Assembly: GCA_945833885.1 (NCBI GenBank)
Contig: CAMAFY010000005.1
Span: forward strand, 1 to 64,000
Length of the DNA: 64,000 nucleotides
Reading direction: 5' to 3'
DNA from: an uncultured Bacteroidales bacterium
GTDB taxonomy: Bacteria > Bacteroidota > Bacteroidia > Bacteroidales > Bacteroidaceae
Of this stretch, positions 44,356-52,757 are shown piece by piece. Every line of letters starts with the position of its first letter. The first letter of the stretch is position 1. The position numbers were made by a program, and so were the translations under genes. The notes under the pieces are model-generated. The model had not been told where the DNA came from and did not search any database. It saw only the letters and a program-made list of their open reading frames with translations.

Positions 44356-45432
44356 TTAGAATGAGAGCCGGCGCGTGAAACCGATGAGAAAGCAATGGTT
44401 CCAGGCGTGACGGTCGAGGTGGTTGACGCGGCTTTGGCGGATATCGGCGCCGTAACCTGCCACAATGTAGGCCTTACGGACGGGAAAACGCAGGGTGGCG
44501 TCCAAACGTAGGGAGGGAACATTCCCGGGATAGGTGAAACGGACATTGCCGTCGTAGTGCCCTAACGAGAAGATTTCGTAGTACGACTGCCCATATTGTG
44601 GCGAAAACATCAGTCCTGCCAGCGGAGACTCTGCGGAAATGCGGGCGGAACATCCCTTCCCGAACATCCGGAATGCGTAGTCTGCCACCACCATGGCGCG
44701 GACATCGAAGGCGGCGCGCCCCTGTGCCGGGTTGTTTCCGTTGCGTGTGGAATACGTTCCTCCGGTGTTGATGCCGGCAATTCCCCCGGCGCGCAGCCGC
44801 CAGTTCGGAGAAAGTTGCCAATTATACTGCCATCCGAAGTGGAATTCAACGTTTCCATCGTAGAAATCGGCGTTCTTCGCCTGGTTTTCCGCCCATGTTC
44901 CGTCCACGTCGAGGCGCAGGAATGTGATGACGTTTCCGTTTCCCCAGCGTGCCGTGCCCTCGTTCTCCATGGAAAGTCCGGCAGAGGGACCGTTGTAGTC
45001 GAGCGGTGAGAGGTAGGAATCGTAGAGGGCGTTGCCGCCGATGCGGAAAATCCAGGTGCGTCCTACCGTCCTTCTCTGCGCGTTTTCCGTGCTTTTCCCA
45101 TGTGCATTTGCCGTGCTTTCCAGCGTGTTTGCCACACTTTTCTGCGCGTTTTCAGCGTTTCCTCTCATGTTTTCCGCGCTTTTCCCATGTGCATTTGCCG
45201 TGTTTCCTGGCGTTTTTGCCGCACTTCCCAACGCATTTACTGCATTTTCCATCGCATTTGTGGCACTTTCCAACACATTTACTGCATTTTCCATCGCATT
45301 TGTCGTGCCTTTTTCCTGTGGACAGGCAGCATCCGCCAGTAAATACTTTGCATTTTCCTGCGCGTGCGCCGTGCTTGCCGGCCCGAAGAAGGGCAGGAAG
45401 AGTAGCGGAAGGGGGAGGATGCGGTGGAACAT
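44356..45432 (-). CDS. DUF3316-type outer-membrane-like protein with a heptapeptide repeat insertion
   Basis: 358 aa, signal peptide about residues 1-24. Residues 43-119 are an Ala/Asn/Glu-rich stretch of 7-residue units (NAMENAV, NALGSAA, ANAHGKS, ENAQKSV) made from a 21-bp DNA repeat. After RTVGRTWIFRIGGNALYDSY the rest (about 125-358) is a beta-barrel-like DUF3316 domain with alternating aromatic strands ending FLIGFTRRLSF. Function unknown. The insertion looks like the intergenic arrays of this chromosome carried into a frame; the 21-bp period preserves it. Confidence 0.82.
   Translation of the reverse strand: MFHRILPLPLLFLPFFGPASTAHAQENAKYLLADAACPQEKGTTNAMENAVNVLESATNAMENAVNALGSAAKTPGNTANAHGKSAENMRGNAENAQKSVANTLESTANAHGKSTENAQRRTVGRTWIFRIGGNALYDSYLSPLDYNGPSAGLSMENEGTARWGNGNVITFLRLDVDGTWAENQAKNADFYDGNVEFHFGWQYNWQLSPNWRLRAGGIAGINTGGTYSTRNGNNPAQGRAAFDVRAMVVADYAFRMFGKGCSARISAESPLAGLMFSPQYGQSYYEIFSLGHYDGNVRFTYPGNVPSLRLDATLRFPVRKAYIVAGYGADIRQSRVNHLDRHAWNHCFLIGFTRRLSF
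45076..45306. repeat. 21-bp tandem array inside the DUF3316 gene
   Basis: Plus-strand units such as GCATTTTCCATCGCATTTGT (twice, 42 bp apart), GTGCTTTCCAGCGTGTTTGC and GCGCTTTTCCCATGTGCATT, mostly 21 bp. The words resemble the 22-bp array at 42242-42475. It encodes residues 43-119. Confidence 0.85.
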
Positions 45433-45476
45433 GCGGAGGTTGGAGGGGAAAAGAATGGGGAAACTGGGGAGAAACG

Positions 45477-46919
45477 TCAGAGACTTTCGTTGCCGAAAGC
45501 GTCCATCGCCTTGACGATGATCTTATCGTTGAGGCGCTGGGGCAGGCTCGGGACGTAGAGATAGTGGAGCGTCTTCAAATGATGTGCCAATATCTCCACC
45601 GTACCGTCCTTCTCTTCGCGGTAGATGTTGTAGACCACGGGGGTGGCATCCTTCACGGCTTCCCATGTGATGAACAGGCAATAGTCGTCGCGGCGTTGCA
45701 TTTTCACCTTCGGAGTGCTGGGCGGCGTGCTGTCAATCCAGGTCATTGGCGGTGTAAGTGCCGGCTGGGCGTTGAATTCGCGGCAGAAGTCGTATATGCC
45801 TTTATGGTCATCGAGCAGGAAACGTGCGCGGAAGAAAGCCTGTCCACCGGTACGTATTTGCCGGAGAAAGTTCATTTGGCGGGTCAGGGCGTCGAGGTTC
45901 CAGTCCTTTTCCTGCGGTGAAAGCAGGTAGACTCCCAGTCCCGGCACCACAGGATGTCCGTAACTTTCCTGCTGCCAGTTGGCGGCGAAGGGGTAAAAAT
46001 GTTGTCCATCGAAATACATCATCGGAAAAAGCCAGTCCATATAGCCCTCTTTCAGCCAAAGTTGGGCGTCCTGTGCTACGGCATCACGGGCATTCCAGCC
46101 CCGACTTGACGCTCTTGGCAGGTCAGAGTACTTACCTACGGGCGAGCAACTCAGTTTTATCCATGGCCGAATGGCGCGGACGGCGTCGTGAACTGCCTTG
46201 ACGGTGCGCGTCACTTGCTCGCGTCGCCACTGGGTTTTCGGCGTTCCCTTGCCCCATTTCCGGTATGACACGTCGTCATTGAAGTCCATTTCGCGCTCGG
46301 GATACCGGATATAGTCGAGGTGGATGCCGTCCACGTCGTAGTTTTGTACGATCTCCTGGCATAGATTTGCAATGTATGGCGCTGTGCCCGGCGCTCCCGG
46401 GTCCATAAACCACCGGTTTCCGGCACGCTGACACAGGTCAGGATAGCGTGCGCTGACGGCTTTTTTACCCAACTGCCGCGCCTGCGAGGTGCTGCAAATG
46501 GGGTATGCCACCACGTAAGCATGGAGTTCCATGCCCCGGCGATGCGCCTCGTCGATGGCGAAGGCCAGAGGATCGTAGGGTGGAGCAACGCCGGGTGTGC
46601 CGGAAAACGCGCCGTCCCAGGGTTCGTATTCCGAAGGGTACGCCACGGTTCCGCGGATGCGGGTCTGGAAAAGCACGACATTGATGCCGGCAGCCTTCAG
46701 ACGATCGAAGTCTTTACAAAGGAGTTCTTTCTGCAGTTCTGCCTTGTATTCTGTCTGGGCATATTGGCGGCCGGGCCAGTCGATGCCGCCCAACGTGCAG
46801 TACCATACGGCACGGATTTCCCGTTCGTACGGCATCAGTTGGAAAGGCTGCGGCCACATTTGGGCGGAACCTCGGAGGGAGGTCAGCAGAAAGACGAGGA
46901 GGATGAGGAAATTTTTCAA
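45477..46919 (-). CDS. Family 10-like glycosyl hydrolase (GHL10, DUF187)
   Basis: 480 aa if started at the TTG codon at 46919, which gives the signal peptide (M)KNFLILLVFLLTSLRGSAQ; the in-frame ATG at 47060 would place 47 residues encoded by a 22-bp repeat array in front of it. GHL10 barrel: EIRAVWYCTLGGIDWP, GINVVLFQTRIRGTVAYPS, YDPLAFAIDEAHRRGMELHAY, DGIHLDYIRYP (catalytic acid region), LFPMMYFDGQ. A C-terminal Fn3-like domain (STPKVKMQRRDDYCLFITW) follows. Likely cleaves an exopolysaccharide or peptidoglycan-like glycan; not proven. Minus-strand neighbour of the DUF3316 gene, 44-bp gap. Confidence 0.85.
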   Translation of the reverse strand: MKNFLILLVFLLTSLRGSAQMWPQPFQLMPYEREIRAVWYCTLGGIDWPGRQYAQTEYKAELQKELLCKDFDRLKAAGINVVLFQTRIRGTVAYPSEYEPWDGAFSGTPGVAPPYDPLAFAIDEAHRRGMELHAYVVAYPICSTSQARQLGKKAVSARYPDLCQRAGNRWFMDPGAPGTAPYIANLCQEIVQNYDVDGIHLDYIRYPEREMDFNDDVSYRKWGKGTPKTQWRREQVTRTVKAVHDAVRAIRPWIKLSCSPVGKYSDLPRASSRGWNARDAVAQDAQLWLKEGYMDWLFPMMYFDGQHFYPFAANWQQESYGHPVVPGLGVYLLSPQEKDWNLDALTRQMNFLRQIRTGGQAFFRARFLLDDHKGIYDFCREFNAQPALTPPMTWIDSTPPSTPKVKMQRRDDYCLFITWEAVKDATPVVYNIYREEKDGTVEILAHHLKTLHYLYVPSLPQRLNDKIIVKAMDAFGNESL

Positions 46920-46948
46920 GGGAAAGGAGGGGAATGTGTGGCGGTTGG

Positions 46949-47170
46949 GGATGATTTCCGCCGGAGAATTCGCGAAAACTATGGTGAAAACCGATAGGAT
47001 ATGGGGATGGTTCCAAGAAGGAACAGAGATGTCTCTAATGTGAATTTGGGGTGGCTCCAACGGAAAACTGCATTGTTCCGAAGGGTAAATGCGATGATTG
47101 CGATACGAAGTCGCGGTGATTCCGATGTGAAACCGGGGTGAATTCGATGGAAAGTGATGAACGAAGACGG
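46949..47170. repeat. 22-bp tandem array upstream of the GHL10 gene
   Basis: Exact 22-bp units start at 46971, 46993, 47015, 47037, 47059, 47081, 47103, 47125 and 47147. The shared words are GTGATTCCGAT and GGTGGCTCC. It begins 30 bp before the TTG start of the GHL10 gene and runs to the end of the TPR gene. Confidence 0.88.
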
Positions 47171-47182
47171 ACGAAAGACGGC

Positions 47183-47920
47183 CTAATCCTCTTTGAGGCG
47201 TTGCATGAAGTGCTGGACCTCGTTGTCCGGAAGCCCGTGTTTTTCCGCAAGTTTGATGTCGCGGCGCGCATATCCGTGCTGTCCAAGCATGAGGTATGTC
47301 TCGGCTCTCAGCAGGTATGCCTCGGCATTTTCCGGATGTTGCGCGATGAGACTGTCGAGGATGTCGAGTGAATCGTAGACGGCACCGGAACGGTTCAGCG
47401 CGATGGCTTTGAGCAGGAGCAGATGTTCGTCGTCGGGATGTTGGAGCAACAGGTTGTCATAGTCGCGCAGGGCGAGGTCGAACATTTGCAGTTGCAGGTA
47501 GCAGGTGGCGCGGTCTTCGCGGGCTTCGCCCATGTTTGGCTGTCGTTGCAGCACCTTGTTGAGGAAATTCACGGCTTCTTTCCATCTGTTCCGCGCCATT
47601 GCGATGCGTCCAAGATTGTGTTCCACCACATAATTCCCCGGAGCGTCTGGGCGCAGACGCAGGGCACGCTCCAGCAAGTCCTGGGCTTGCAGCAGCGAAT
47701 CGGCGTGAAGATAGTTGAAAGCGCGCGTCAGACAATCGATATATTCCAGGGAATCCTGCTCCAACTGCCATTTTTCGCGGGCGGCAATGTCGTAGTCCTC
47801 CTTCGTTTTGCCGCTGACCCGCCCCGTATGCATGTCGATTACGGTCTGCGCATGCAGACTTTCGGGCAGCATACACAGTAGCATCAGCAGTGAAAGGGTG
47901 GTGAACGGGCGGTGGATCAT
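47183..47920 (-). CDS. Exported TPR protein
   Basis: 245 aa, signal peptide about residues 1-24 (ESLHAQ). Five tetratricopeptide-like repeats over 65-240, e.g. NYVVEHNLGRIAMARNRWKE, AREDRATCYLQLQMFDLALRDYDN, EHLLLLKAIALNRSGAVYDS, AEAYLLRAETYLMLGQHGYA. TPRs bind peptides or partner proteins; the partner is unknown. It precedes the GHL10 gene on the same strand across the array, so a linked role is possible. Confidence 0.87.
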   Translation of the reverse strand: MIHRPFTTLSLLMLLCMLPESLHAQTVIDMHTGRVSGKTKEDYDIAAREKWQLEQDSLEYIDCLTRAFNYLHADSLLQAQDLLERALRLRPDAPGNYVVEHNLGRIAMARNRWKEAVNFLNKVLQRQPNMGEAREDRATCYLQLQMFDLALRDYDNLLLQHPDDEHLLLLKAIALNRSGAVYDSLDILDSLIAQHPENAEAYLLRAETYLMLGQHGYARRDIKLAEKHGLPDNEVQHFMQRLKED

Positions 47921-47958
47921 GGGAGATGGAGGGATGGGAATGTTGGGGGAAAGGGAGG

Positions 47959-48145
47959 AAATCCTCGGAGGAAAGCCTGGAAACAGCGGAGGATGCTAAG
48001 GGTAAACGCGGGAAAGATGCGTTGAAAACGCGACAGGTGGCGGGTAAACGTCCGGAAGACCGTGGGTGATTATTCTGCAGGTGGCGGGTAAATATACCGT
48101 CAATGGTGGGTAAACGTCCGGAAGGCAGCGGGTGGAAATGCTGGG
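47959..48145. repeat. 22-bp tandem array upstream of the TPR gene
   Basis: Units start at 47959, 47981, 48003, 48025 (20 bp), 48045, 48067, 48089, 48111 and 48133. The best units share TAAACGTCCGGAAG and end GGCGGG or GTGGG. It starts 39 bp before the TPR start and ends at the recX stop. Confidence 0.87.
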
Positions 48146-48147
48146 AA

Positions 48148-48630
48148 TCAGAGGTTCTTCAGCCGTTCGATGATGCGGAAAACCTCGTCGGCCTCGAAGC
48201 CTTTTGAGGCGGCAAAGCGCAGGAGTTTTTGTGTTGCCTTGTAGGTTTCGCCCTCGTCTTCGGGGTTGAAATCCAATGTCCGGAACTTCGCCATCAACAC
48301 ATTTCGCATCATTTCGCGGTAAGTCCCGTCATCGGCATCGGTCAGCGCCGCCTCGATGTCGGAGTTTCCGATGCCCTTCATCCGCAGTGCGGCGCGTATT
48401 TTCATCTTTCCCCAATGGTCGTATGCCAGTTTGTCGTGGACGAAGGCCCGTGCATAGCGTGCCTCGTTGAGGTAACCGTCCTCTTCAAGCCGGGCGATAA
48501 TCGGTGCGATGCTTTGCTCCGGGAGTTGTCCCTCGCGGAGTTTTTTGATGATTTCCTGCCGGCAACATTCCCGTAGGGAGCATCTTCTTGTAGCCCAGGA
48601 AAGGGCGGTTTCATCGGTAAAAGGCTTCAT
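48148..48630 (-). CDS. recX: RecX regulatory protein
   Basis: 160 aa from ATG 48630 (MKPFTDETALS). Three-helix repeats of RecX: RCSLRECCRQEIIKKLREGQ, DGYLNEARYARAFVHDKLAYDHWGKMKIRAALRMKGI, and KLLRFAASKGFEADEVFRII. Binds inside the RecA-DNA groove and limits recombination. It lies alone; no recA is in the window. Confidence 0.92.
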   Translation of the reverse strand: MKPFTDETALSWATRRCSLRECCRQEIIKKLREGQLPEQSIAPIIARLEEDGYLNEARYARAFVHDKLAYDHWGKMKIRAALRMKGIGNSDIEAALTDADDGTYREMMRNVLMAKFRTLDFNPEDEGETYKATQKLLRFAASKGFEADEVFRIIERLKNL

Positions 48631-48679
48631 TTTCTGTGGATGAGGATGCAGGTTTTCTGTGGAGAGGACGGACACTTTT

Positions 48680-48940
48680 GGGTGTGTGATCCGATGTCTA
48701 CGTATCCGCGTTGCGAATATTCCGTCTCACCGCCACACATTCTATGTCGGACCGTCCCGCGTTTTTGTTTGACCATACCGCAGTTTCTGTCCGACCATCC
48801 CGCTTTTTCTGTTTGACCGTCCTGCAGTTTATACATAGCCGTCCCGCACCTTATATATAATTAAGACACGGTTTCATGTAAAAACGTTACGGCTTTATGG
48901 ATGAAAGTTGCGTGTTTTGTCGATGAAAACGCGGAAAATC
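48680..48940. repeat. 22-bp tandem array upstream of recX
   Basis: Units start at 48746, 48768, 48790, 48812, 48834, 48856, 48879 and 48900; most are 22 bp. Shared words: TTTGACCATACCGCAGTTTC and TCCGACCATCCCGC. Earlier units with ATCCGATGTCTACG fit the same phase back to about 48680. It begins 50 bp before the recX start and reaches the stop of the next gene. Confidence 0.87.
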
Positions 48941-49724
48941 ATTTGATGACGCTACGGATTACAAACCAGCAATGTTGGAAAAAGGTGCTGATTTTACCGT
49001 AATGGTGGCACATGATGTTGTAGCGTTCGAGTAGCGATTCCTTGTGGCGCTGCACGCTGACGCCGCCTTCGAGGTAGTCCGTCACGATGATATGGGTGTT
49101 CAGGAGCGGCAGTTTCAGCCGTTCCACCTCCTTCATGATGCGGATACACCAGTCGAAATCGGCGCTCAGACAATAGTTCTCACGGTCATAAGGGAACTTT
49201 CGGGCAATGTCGAGGCGCGCGAAGAATGCCTGATGACAGACGAGCATTCCCGATTTGAAGGATTTCCATGACAATTTTTCCGGAGGAGTGAGGCGGCGGT
49301 GCGCGAGAAAGTTGCCGTCGCGGTCCACGATATCGGTGTGTCCGTAGAGCACAGCCGGACGGCTTTTCCGTTCTTTCGCATCCTCCATTTGGGAGGCGAT
49401 GTCGCTAAGCACGGTGGAATTGTGGAATTTGTCGCCGGCGTTGAGAAAAAGTATGTAGTCGCCGGTGGCAAGTTGCAGGGCTTTGTTCATCGCATCGTAG
49501 ATACCTTCGTCGGGTTCTGAGCGACAAACGATTTCATGTTGCACACTTGCCAGGGAGTTTCGCTGCTGATAGAAGTGGATAAGCGCGAGCGTCTCGTCCT
49601 GACTGTTGCCATCGATAATCAGATGTTCCACGCCGGGATAGTCCTGTGTCTCGACGCTTTTGATGGTGCGTCCGATAAGATGGCCCGCATTGTAGCAGAC
49701 TGTGGCGATGGTGAAACGGATCAT
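48939..49724 (-). CDS. Glycosyltransferase family 2
   Basis: 261 aa from ATG 49724. GT-A fold: FTIATVCYNAGHLIGRTIKSV opening, EHLIIDGNSQDETL (UDP-sugar-binding Asp), DEGIYDAMNKALQLATGDYILFLNAGD (DxD-like, NAGD). WcaA/colanic-acid-type GT2, the TupA-like group that follows GT4 genes. Adds one sugar in a surface polysaccharide. Companion of the GT4 gene 101 bp upstream. Confidence 0.92.
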   Translation of the reverse strand: MIRFTIATVCYNAGHLIGRTIKSVETQDYPGVEHLIIDGNSQDETLALIHFYQQRNSLASVQHEIVCRSEPDEGIYDAMNKALQLATGDYILFLNAGDKFHNSTVLSDIASQMEDAKERKSRPAVLYGHTDIVDRDGNFLAHRRLTPPEKLSWKSFKSGMLVCHQAFFARLDIARKFPYDRENYCLSADFDWCIRIMKEVERLKLPLLNTHIIVTDYLEGGVSVQRHKESLLERYNIMCHHYGKISTFFQHCWFVIRSVIK

Positions 49725-49825
49725 AGCGGAAGGTTTCGTGAGCGTTTTTTTATCGTTTAGCAGGAAATGCCTTGTGTTAGCCGTTGGGAAACACCGGTAG
49801 GTTCCGGTATGTTCCCCTCCGTCTG

Positions 49826-51097
49826 TCAGGGTGTCCTGCGGTAAAGTTCCATGTAGCGTTGCGCCACCTTGGCGGTGCTGTAAGTCTCCGTCGCGTCTTT
49901 TCGGGCAGCGATGGCAAAATCCTGGCGTCGGGGGTGCAGGATGATGTCCTCCAAAGCCTGGCAGAACGCCTCGCTGTCGGCGGGCGGTACGAGGTAGCCG
50001 TCCGTGCCGTGGCTGACCATTTGTCCGATTCCGCCCACAGCGGTGGCGACAACCGGAAGCCCGCATGCCTTGGCTTCGACAATCGTGTTGGGGAGGTTTT
50101 CCATCATCGATGCCATGTTGAAGATGTCGGAGGCGCGGAAAATGTCGCGCATTGTGCCGCGGTCGGCGACGTATTCAAAGGGAATCATCTCGCATTCACA
50201 GCATTCGCGGTGGGCGGTGGCGTTCTTTCCAACGGCAACCACGCAAAGTTCCTCGCGGAATTGCGGATGTCGGGCGATGAGGCGACGGACCGCCTCGGCG
50301 AAAATTCCGAAACCTTTATTGGCGTCGTTGATGTTGTAGGCCACAAAGAGTAGGATGGTCTTCCCGAGGGGCAGCGAAAGCCGTTTGCGGAGCCCGTCCT
50401 TTTCGTCGCCGGTGCCGCATGGCGAGAAGAAATCCGTGTCAAGCGGGTTGGCAATGTCCGTGACATGCTGTCCCTGCATCAGGGGAGAGCGGCGCACCAT
50501 GTCCGCCAAGTATCTGCTGCATGCCACGAAGGCGATGCCGCCTTGCCGGAAAATCCGCTGTTTGCGTTGGAAGACACGCCGTGAAATGTCGTTCGCGGAA
50601 CGTCCGCAGAGCGGCAACATCCGTGTGAGTACGCTGGACTTGAGTTTCGGACATTCGCCGCATCCCGTCTTCCAACGTTGGCATTCCTCCGGAAGATGAC
50701 AGACTCCCAGGGCCGGCCATGCGTCGTGGAGGGTCCATACCAGCCGCTTCTGCCGTTCCTTGCAGCGCAGAACGAGGCGTTCAAGCCCGTCCATGCTGAG
50801 CATGGCTTGGTTCACCCAGTGGAGATGGACGACGTCCGCCCACTCGAAATCCGGCAGTTGCGTGATGTCCGTGCCGCATCCGCCGTGGTCGATGCTGAAA
50901 ACATTGGGGTAGTCGAAGCCGTTGTGGTAGAGTGCTTCCAGACGTTCCCACACGAATTTTAGGCGCTGGCGCGGACGGTTGCCGCGTGTCAGCATCCTGA
51001 CTTCGCATCCTGCACCGCGCAAAGCCTCGGCAAGACGCCCGGCAGCGATGGAGGCACCGCCGGTGTGGAGCGTAGTGTTGACAATGAGGATGTTCAT
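49826..51097 (-). CDS. Glycosyltransferase family 4
   Basis: 423 aa from ATG 51097 (MNILIVNTTLHTGGASIAAGRLAE); the longer frame starts inside a repeat array. GT-B fold: HTGGASIAAG donor loop, RLVWTLHDAWPALGVCHLP with the C(6-20)C pairs CRWKTGCGECPKL typical of this subgroup, then ILLFVAYNINDANKGFGIF, FRASDIFNMASMMENLPNTIVEAKACGLPVVAT (EX7E). Transfers a sugar to a lipid-linked glycan. Forms a two-gene unit with the GT2 gene. Confidence 0.93.
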   Translation of the reverse strand: MNILIVNTTLHTGGASIAAGRLAEALRGAGCEVRMLTRGNRPRQRLKFVWERLEALYHNGFDYPNVFSIDHGGCGTDITQLPDFEWADVVHLHWVNQAMLSMDGLERLVLRCKERQKRLVWTLHDAWPALGVCHLPEECQRWKTGCGECPKLKSSVLTRMLPLCGRSANDISRRVFQRKQRIFRQGGIAFVACSRYLADMVRRSPLMQGQHVTDIANPLDTDFFSPCGTGDEKDGLRKRLSLPLGKTILLFVAYNINDANKGFGIFAEAVRRLIARHPQFREELCVVAVGKNATAHRECCECEMIPFEYVADRGTMRDIFRASDIFNMASMMENLPNTIVEAKACGLPVVATAVGGIGQMVSHGTDGYLVPPADSEAFCQALEDIILHPRRQDFAIAARKDATETYSTAKVAQRYMELYRRTP

Positions 51098-51128
51098 AGA
51101 TGCGATGATGGGTGTGGATGGGCGGGGG

Positions 51129-51304
51129 AGAAAGTTCCGATGTTCCGATTGAAAAGTTCCGATGTTTCGGGCGGAAAGTTCCGATGTTTCCAGTCCGTTT
51201 TGCGGAGGTTTCCAGAAGGCTTTGCAAGCCCTGGGGAACACGCTGCAAAGATTTGCAAAGCGTGTGCAACGATTTTCAAAACACGCTGCAGAAACTTGAG
51301 GGCC
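51129..51304. repeat. 22-bp tandem array upstream of the GT4 gene
   Basis: Eight units in exact 22-bp phase: 51129, 51151, 51173, 51195, 51217, 51239, 51261 and 51283. The first three carry AAAGTTCCGATGTTTC; later ones drift to GCAAAGATTTGCAAAG. It starts 32 bp before the GT4 start. Nothing else is seen to 51416. Confidence 0.87.
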
Positions 51305-51416
51305 GTGCCTCGGACTCTGGATGTGAATCCCGCAGGCAGAGGTGGGCTGGTGGGCAGTTGTCCAGAAAACGTCTGCCGGCGTCCGACATCCGCCTTACGG
51401 CTTTTCCACTCCGCCT

Positions 51417-52454
51417 TTACGCCTGTTCGGCGTGTTCCCTTACGATGGGGCGTATCTGTTCAAGGATGTCGTAGAGGTGTTCTTCCGTCTCCGCCTGCAA
51501 CATGGCAATGCGTGTGTCGCGGAAATTGGGGATGCCTTTGAAAAGAGGTGACGCTGCCAGATGGCGGCGGATATGCAGAATGCCGCGATATTCATCGATT
51601 CTCTCGATGGATTCGTGGATTTGTTCTTTCAGAATGTCCAGTTTCCAGTCGGCAGACATGTCGGTGGTCGTGCCGTCGAGCACGTCGCGGATTTCGCGGA
51701 ATATCCACGGTCGGCCAAAGGTGGCGCGGCCCACCATGACGGCGTCGACGCCAAAATCGTCAAAAGCACGCTTGGCTTGCTCGCCGTTTGTGATGTCTCC
51801 GTTGCCGATGATTGGGATTTTCATGCGCGGATTGCGCTTCACCTCGCCGATAAGTGTCCAATCCGCCTGTCCGGTGTACATTTGACTGCGCGTGCGACCG
51901 TGGATGGTCAGGGCTTCGGCGCCGGCATCCTGGATGTGTTCTGCAAGGTCCACGATGAAAGGAGTGCGCTTTCCGCCGTCGGGGGCATCGATGTAGAGTC
52001 CGGGAACGTCCCATCCGAGGCGCGTTTTCACGGTGACGGGCACGCGGTCTCCCACACGTCTTACCACACGTTGTATGATGTCGAGCATGAGTTCCGGCGT
52101 TTGCAGCATTCCGGCTCCCGCACCTTTGCCCGCCACACGCTTGACGGGGCATCCGAAATTCAGGTCGAGGATGTCGGGATGTGCGGTTTCGACGATGATT
52201 TCTGCCGCATCTTCCACGGCATCCGGGAAGCGTCCGTAGGTCTGGATGGCGACGGGACGCTCGTCATCGCTGACTTTCAGTTTCTGAAACGTCTTGTTTA
52301 CGCTGCGAACCAGCGCATCGGCGGCCACAAACTCGGAATAAACCATCGAGGCGCCCAAGCGTCGGCAGAGCAGACGGAAGCCGATGTCGGTGACATCTTC
52401 CATAGGGGCGAGGAGCACGGGACGGGGACCGAGTTGGATGTTGCGGATGTTCAT
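51417..52454 (-). CDS. dusB: tRNA-dihydrouridine synthase
   Basis: 345 aa, Dus family (DusB-like). FMN-binding TIM barrel: LLAPMEDVTDIGFRLLCRRLGA, IQTYGRFPDA, LDLNFGCPVKRVAGKGAGAGM (catalytic Cys in FGCP), VTVKTRLGWD, LTIHGRTRSQMYTG, IPIIGNGDITN, GVDAVMVGRATFGRPWIF. Reduces uridine in the D-loop of tRNA. It overlaps no neighbour. A 22-bp array lies upstream. Confidence 0.95.
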   Translation of the reverse strand: MNIRNIQLGPRPVLLAPMEDVTDIGFRLLCRRLGASMVYSEFVAADALVRSVNKTFQKLKVSDDERPVAIQTYGRFPDAVEDAAEIIVETAHPDILDLNFGCPVKRVAGKGAGAGMLQTPELMLDIIQRVVRRVGDRVPVTVKTRLGWDVPGLYIDAPDGGKRTPFIVDLAEHIQDAGAEALTIHGRTRSQMYTGQADWTLIGEVKRNPRMKIPIIGNGDITNGEQAKRAFDDFGVDAVMVGRATFGRPWIFREIRDVLDGTTTDMSADWKLDILKEQIHESIERIDEYRGILHIRRHLAASPLFKGIPNFRDTRIAMLQAETEEHLYDILEQIRPIVREHAEQA

Positions 52455-52500
52455 GCGGAGGAGGGTGGAGGATTCGGATGTTAAATCGGGTAAAATCCAA

Positions 52501-52525
52501 AAAAAATCCCCACGTCAGGGATTTT
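52501..52525. terminator. Bidirectional hairpin upstream of dusB
   Basis: AAAAATCCC (52501-52509) pairs with GGGATTTTT (52517-52525), loop 7 nt, with A/T runs on both sides. Confidence 0.5.
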
Positions 52526-52541
52526 TAATGGGGGTGATGTC

Positions 52542-52717
52542 TTGTTTGGTGTGTTGCAATCCTTTATCCAGTGTGTTGTGACACCCTGTTTAATGCGTGG
52601 CAACATTTTACATGAATGGATGCTGCCCGGTGTATAAAGGATGGCGGTATCTTGTTTGAAGGATGGCGGAATCTTATGCCTGAGGCGGTAAGACTTTATG
52701 CCCATGTCCGCCGTTTA
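52542..52717. repeat. 22-bp tandem array upstream of dusB (eight exact units)
   Basis: Units start at 52542, 52564, 52586, 52608, 52630, 52652, 52674 and 52696, all 22 bp. They share TGTTT or TAT at the start and a TGG word near the centre; the fifth and sixth share AAGGATGGCGG. It starts 88 bp before the dusB start. This is the most regular array in the window; nothing else is seen in 52455-52757. Confidence 0.9.
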
Positions 52718-52757
52718 CGGGTGGAAAACGCTTTCAGGGATACGGAAAATGGCGGTT

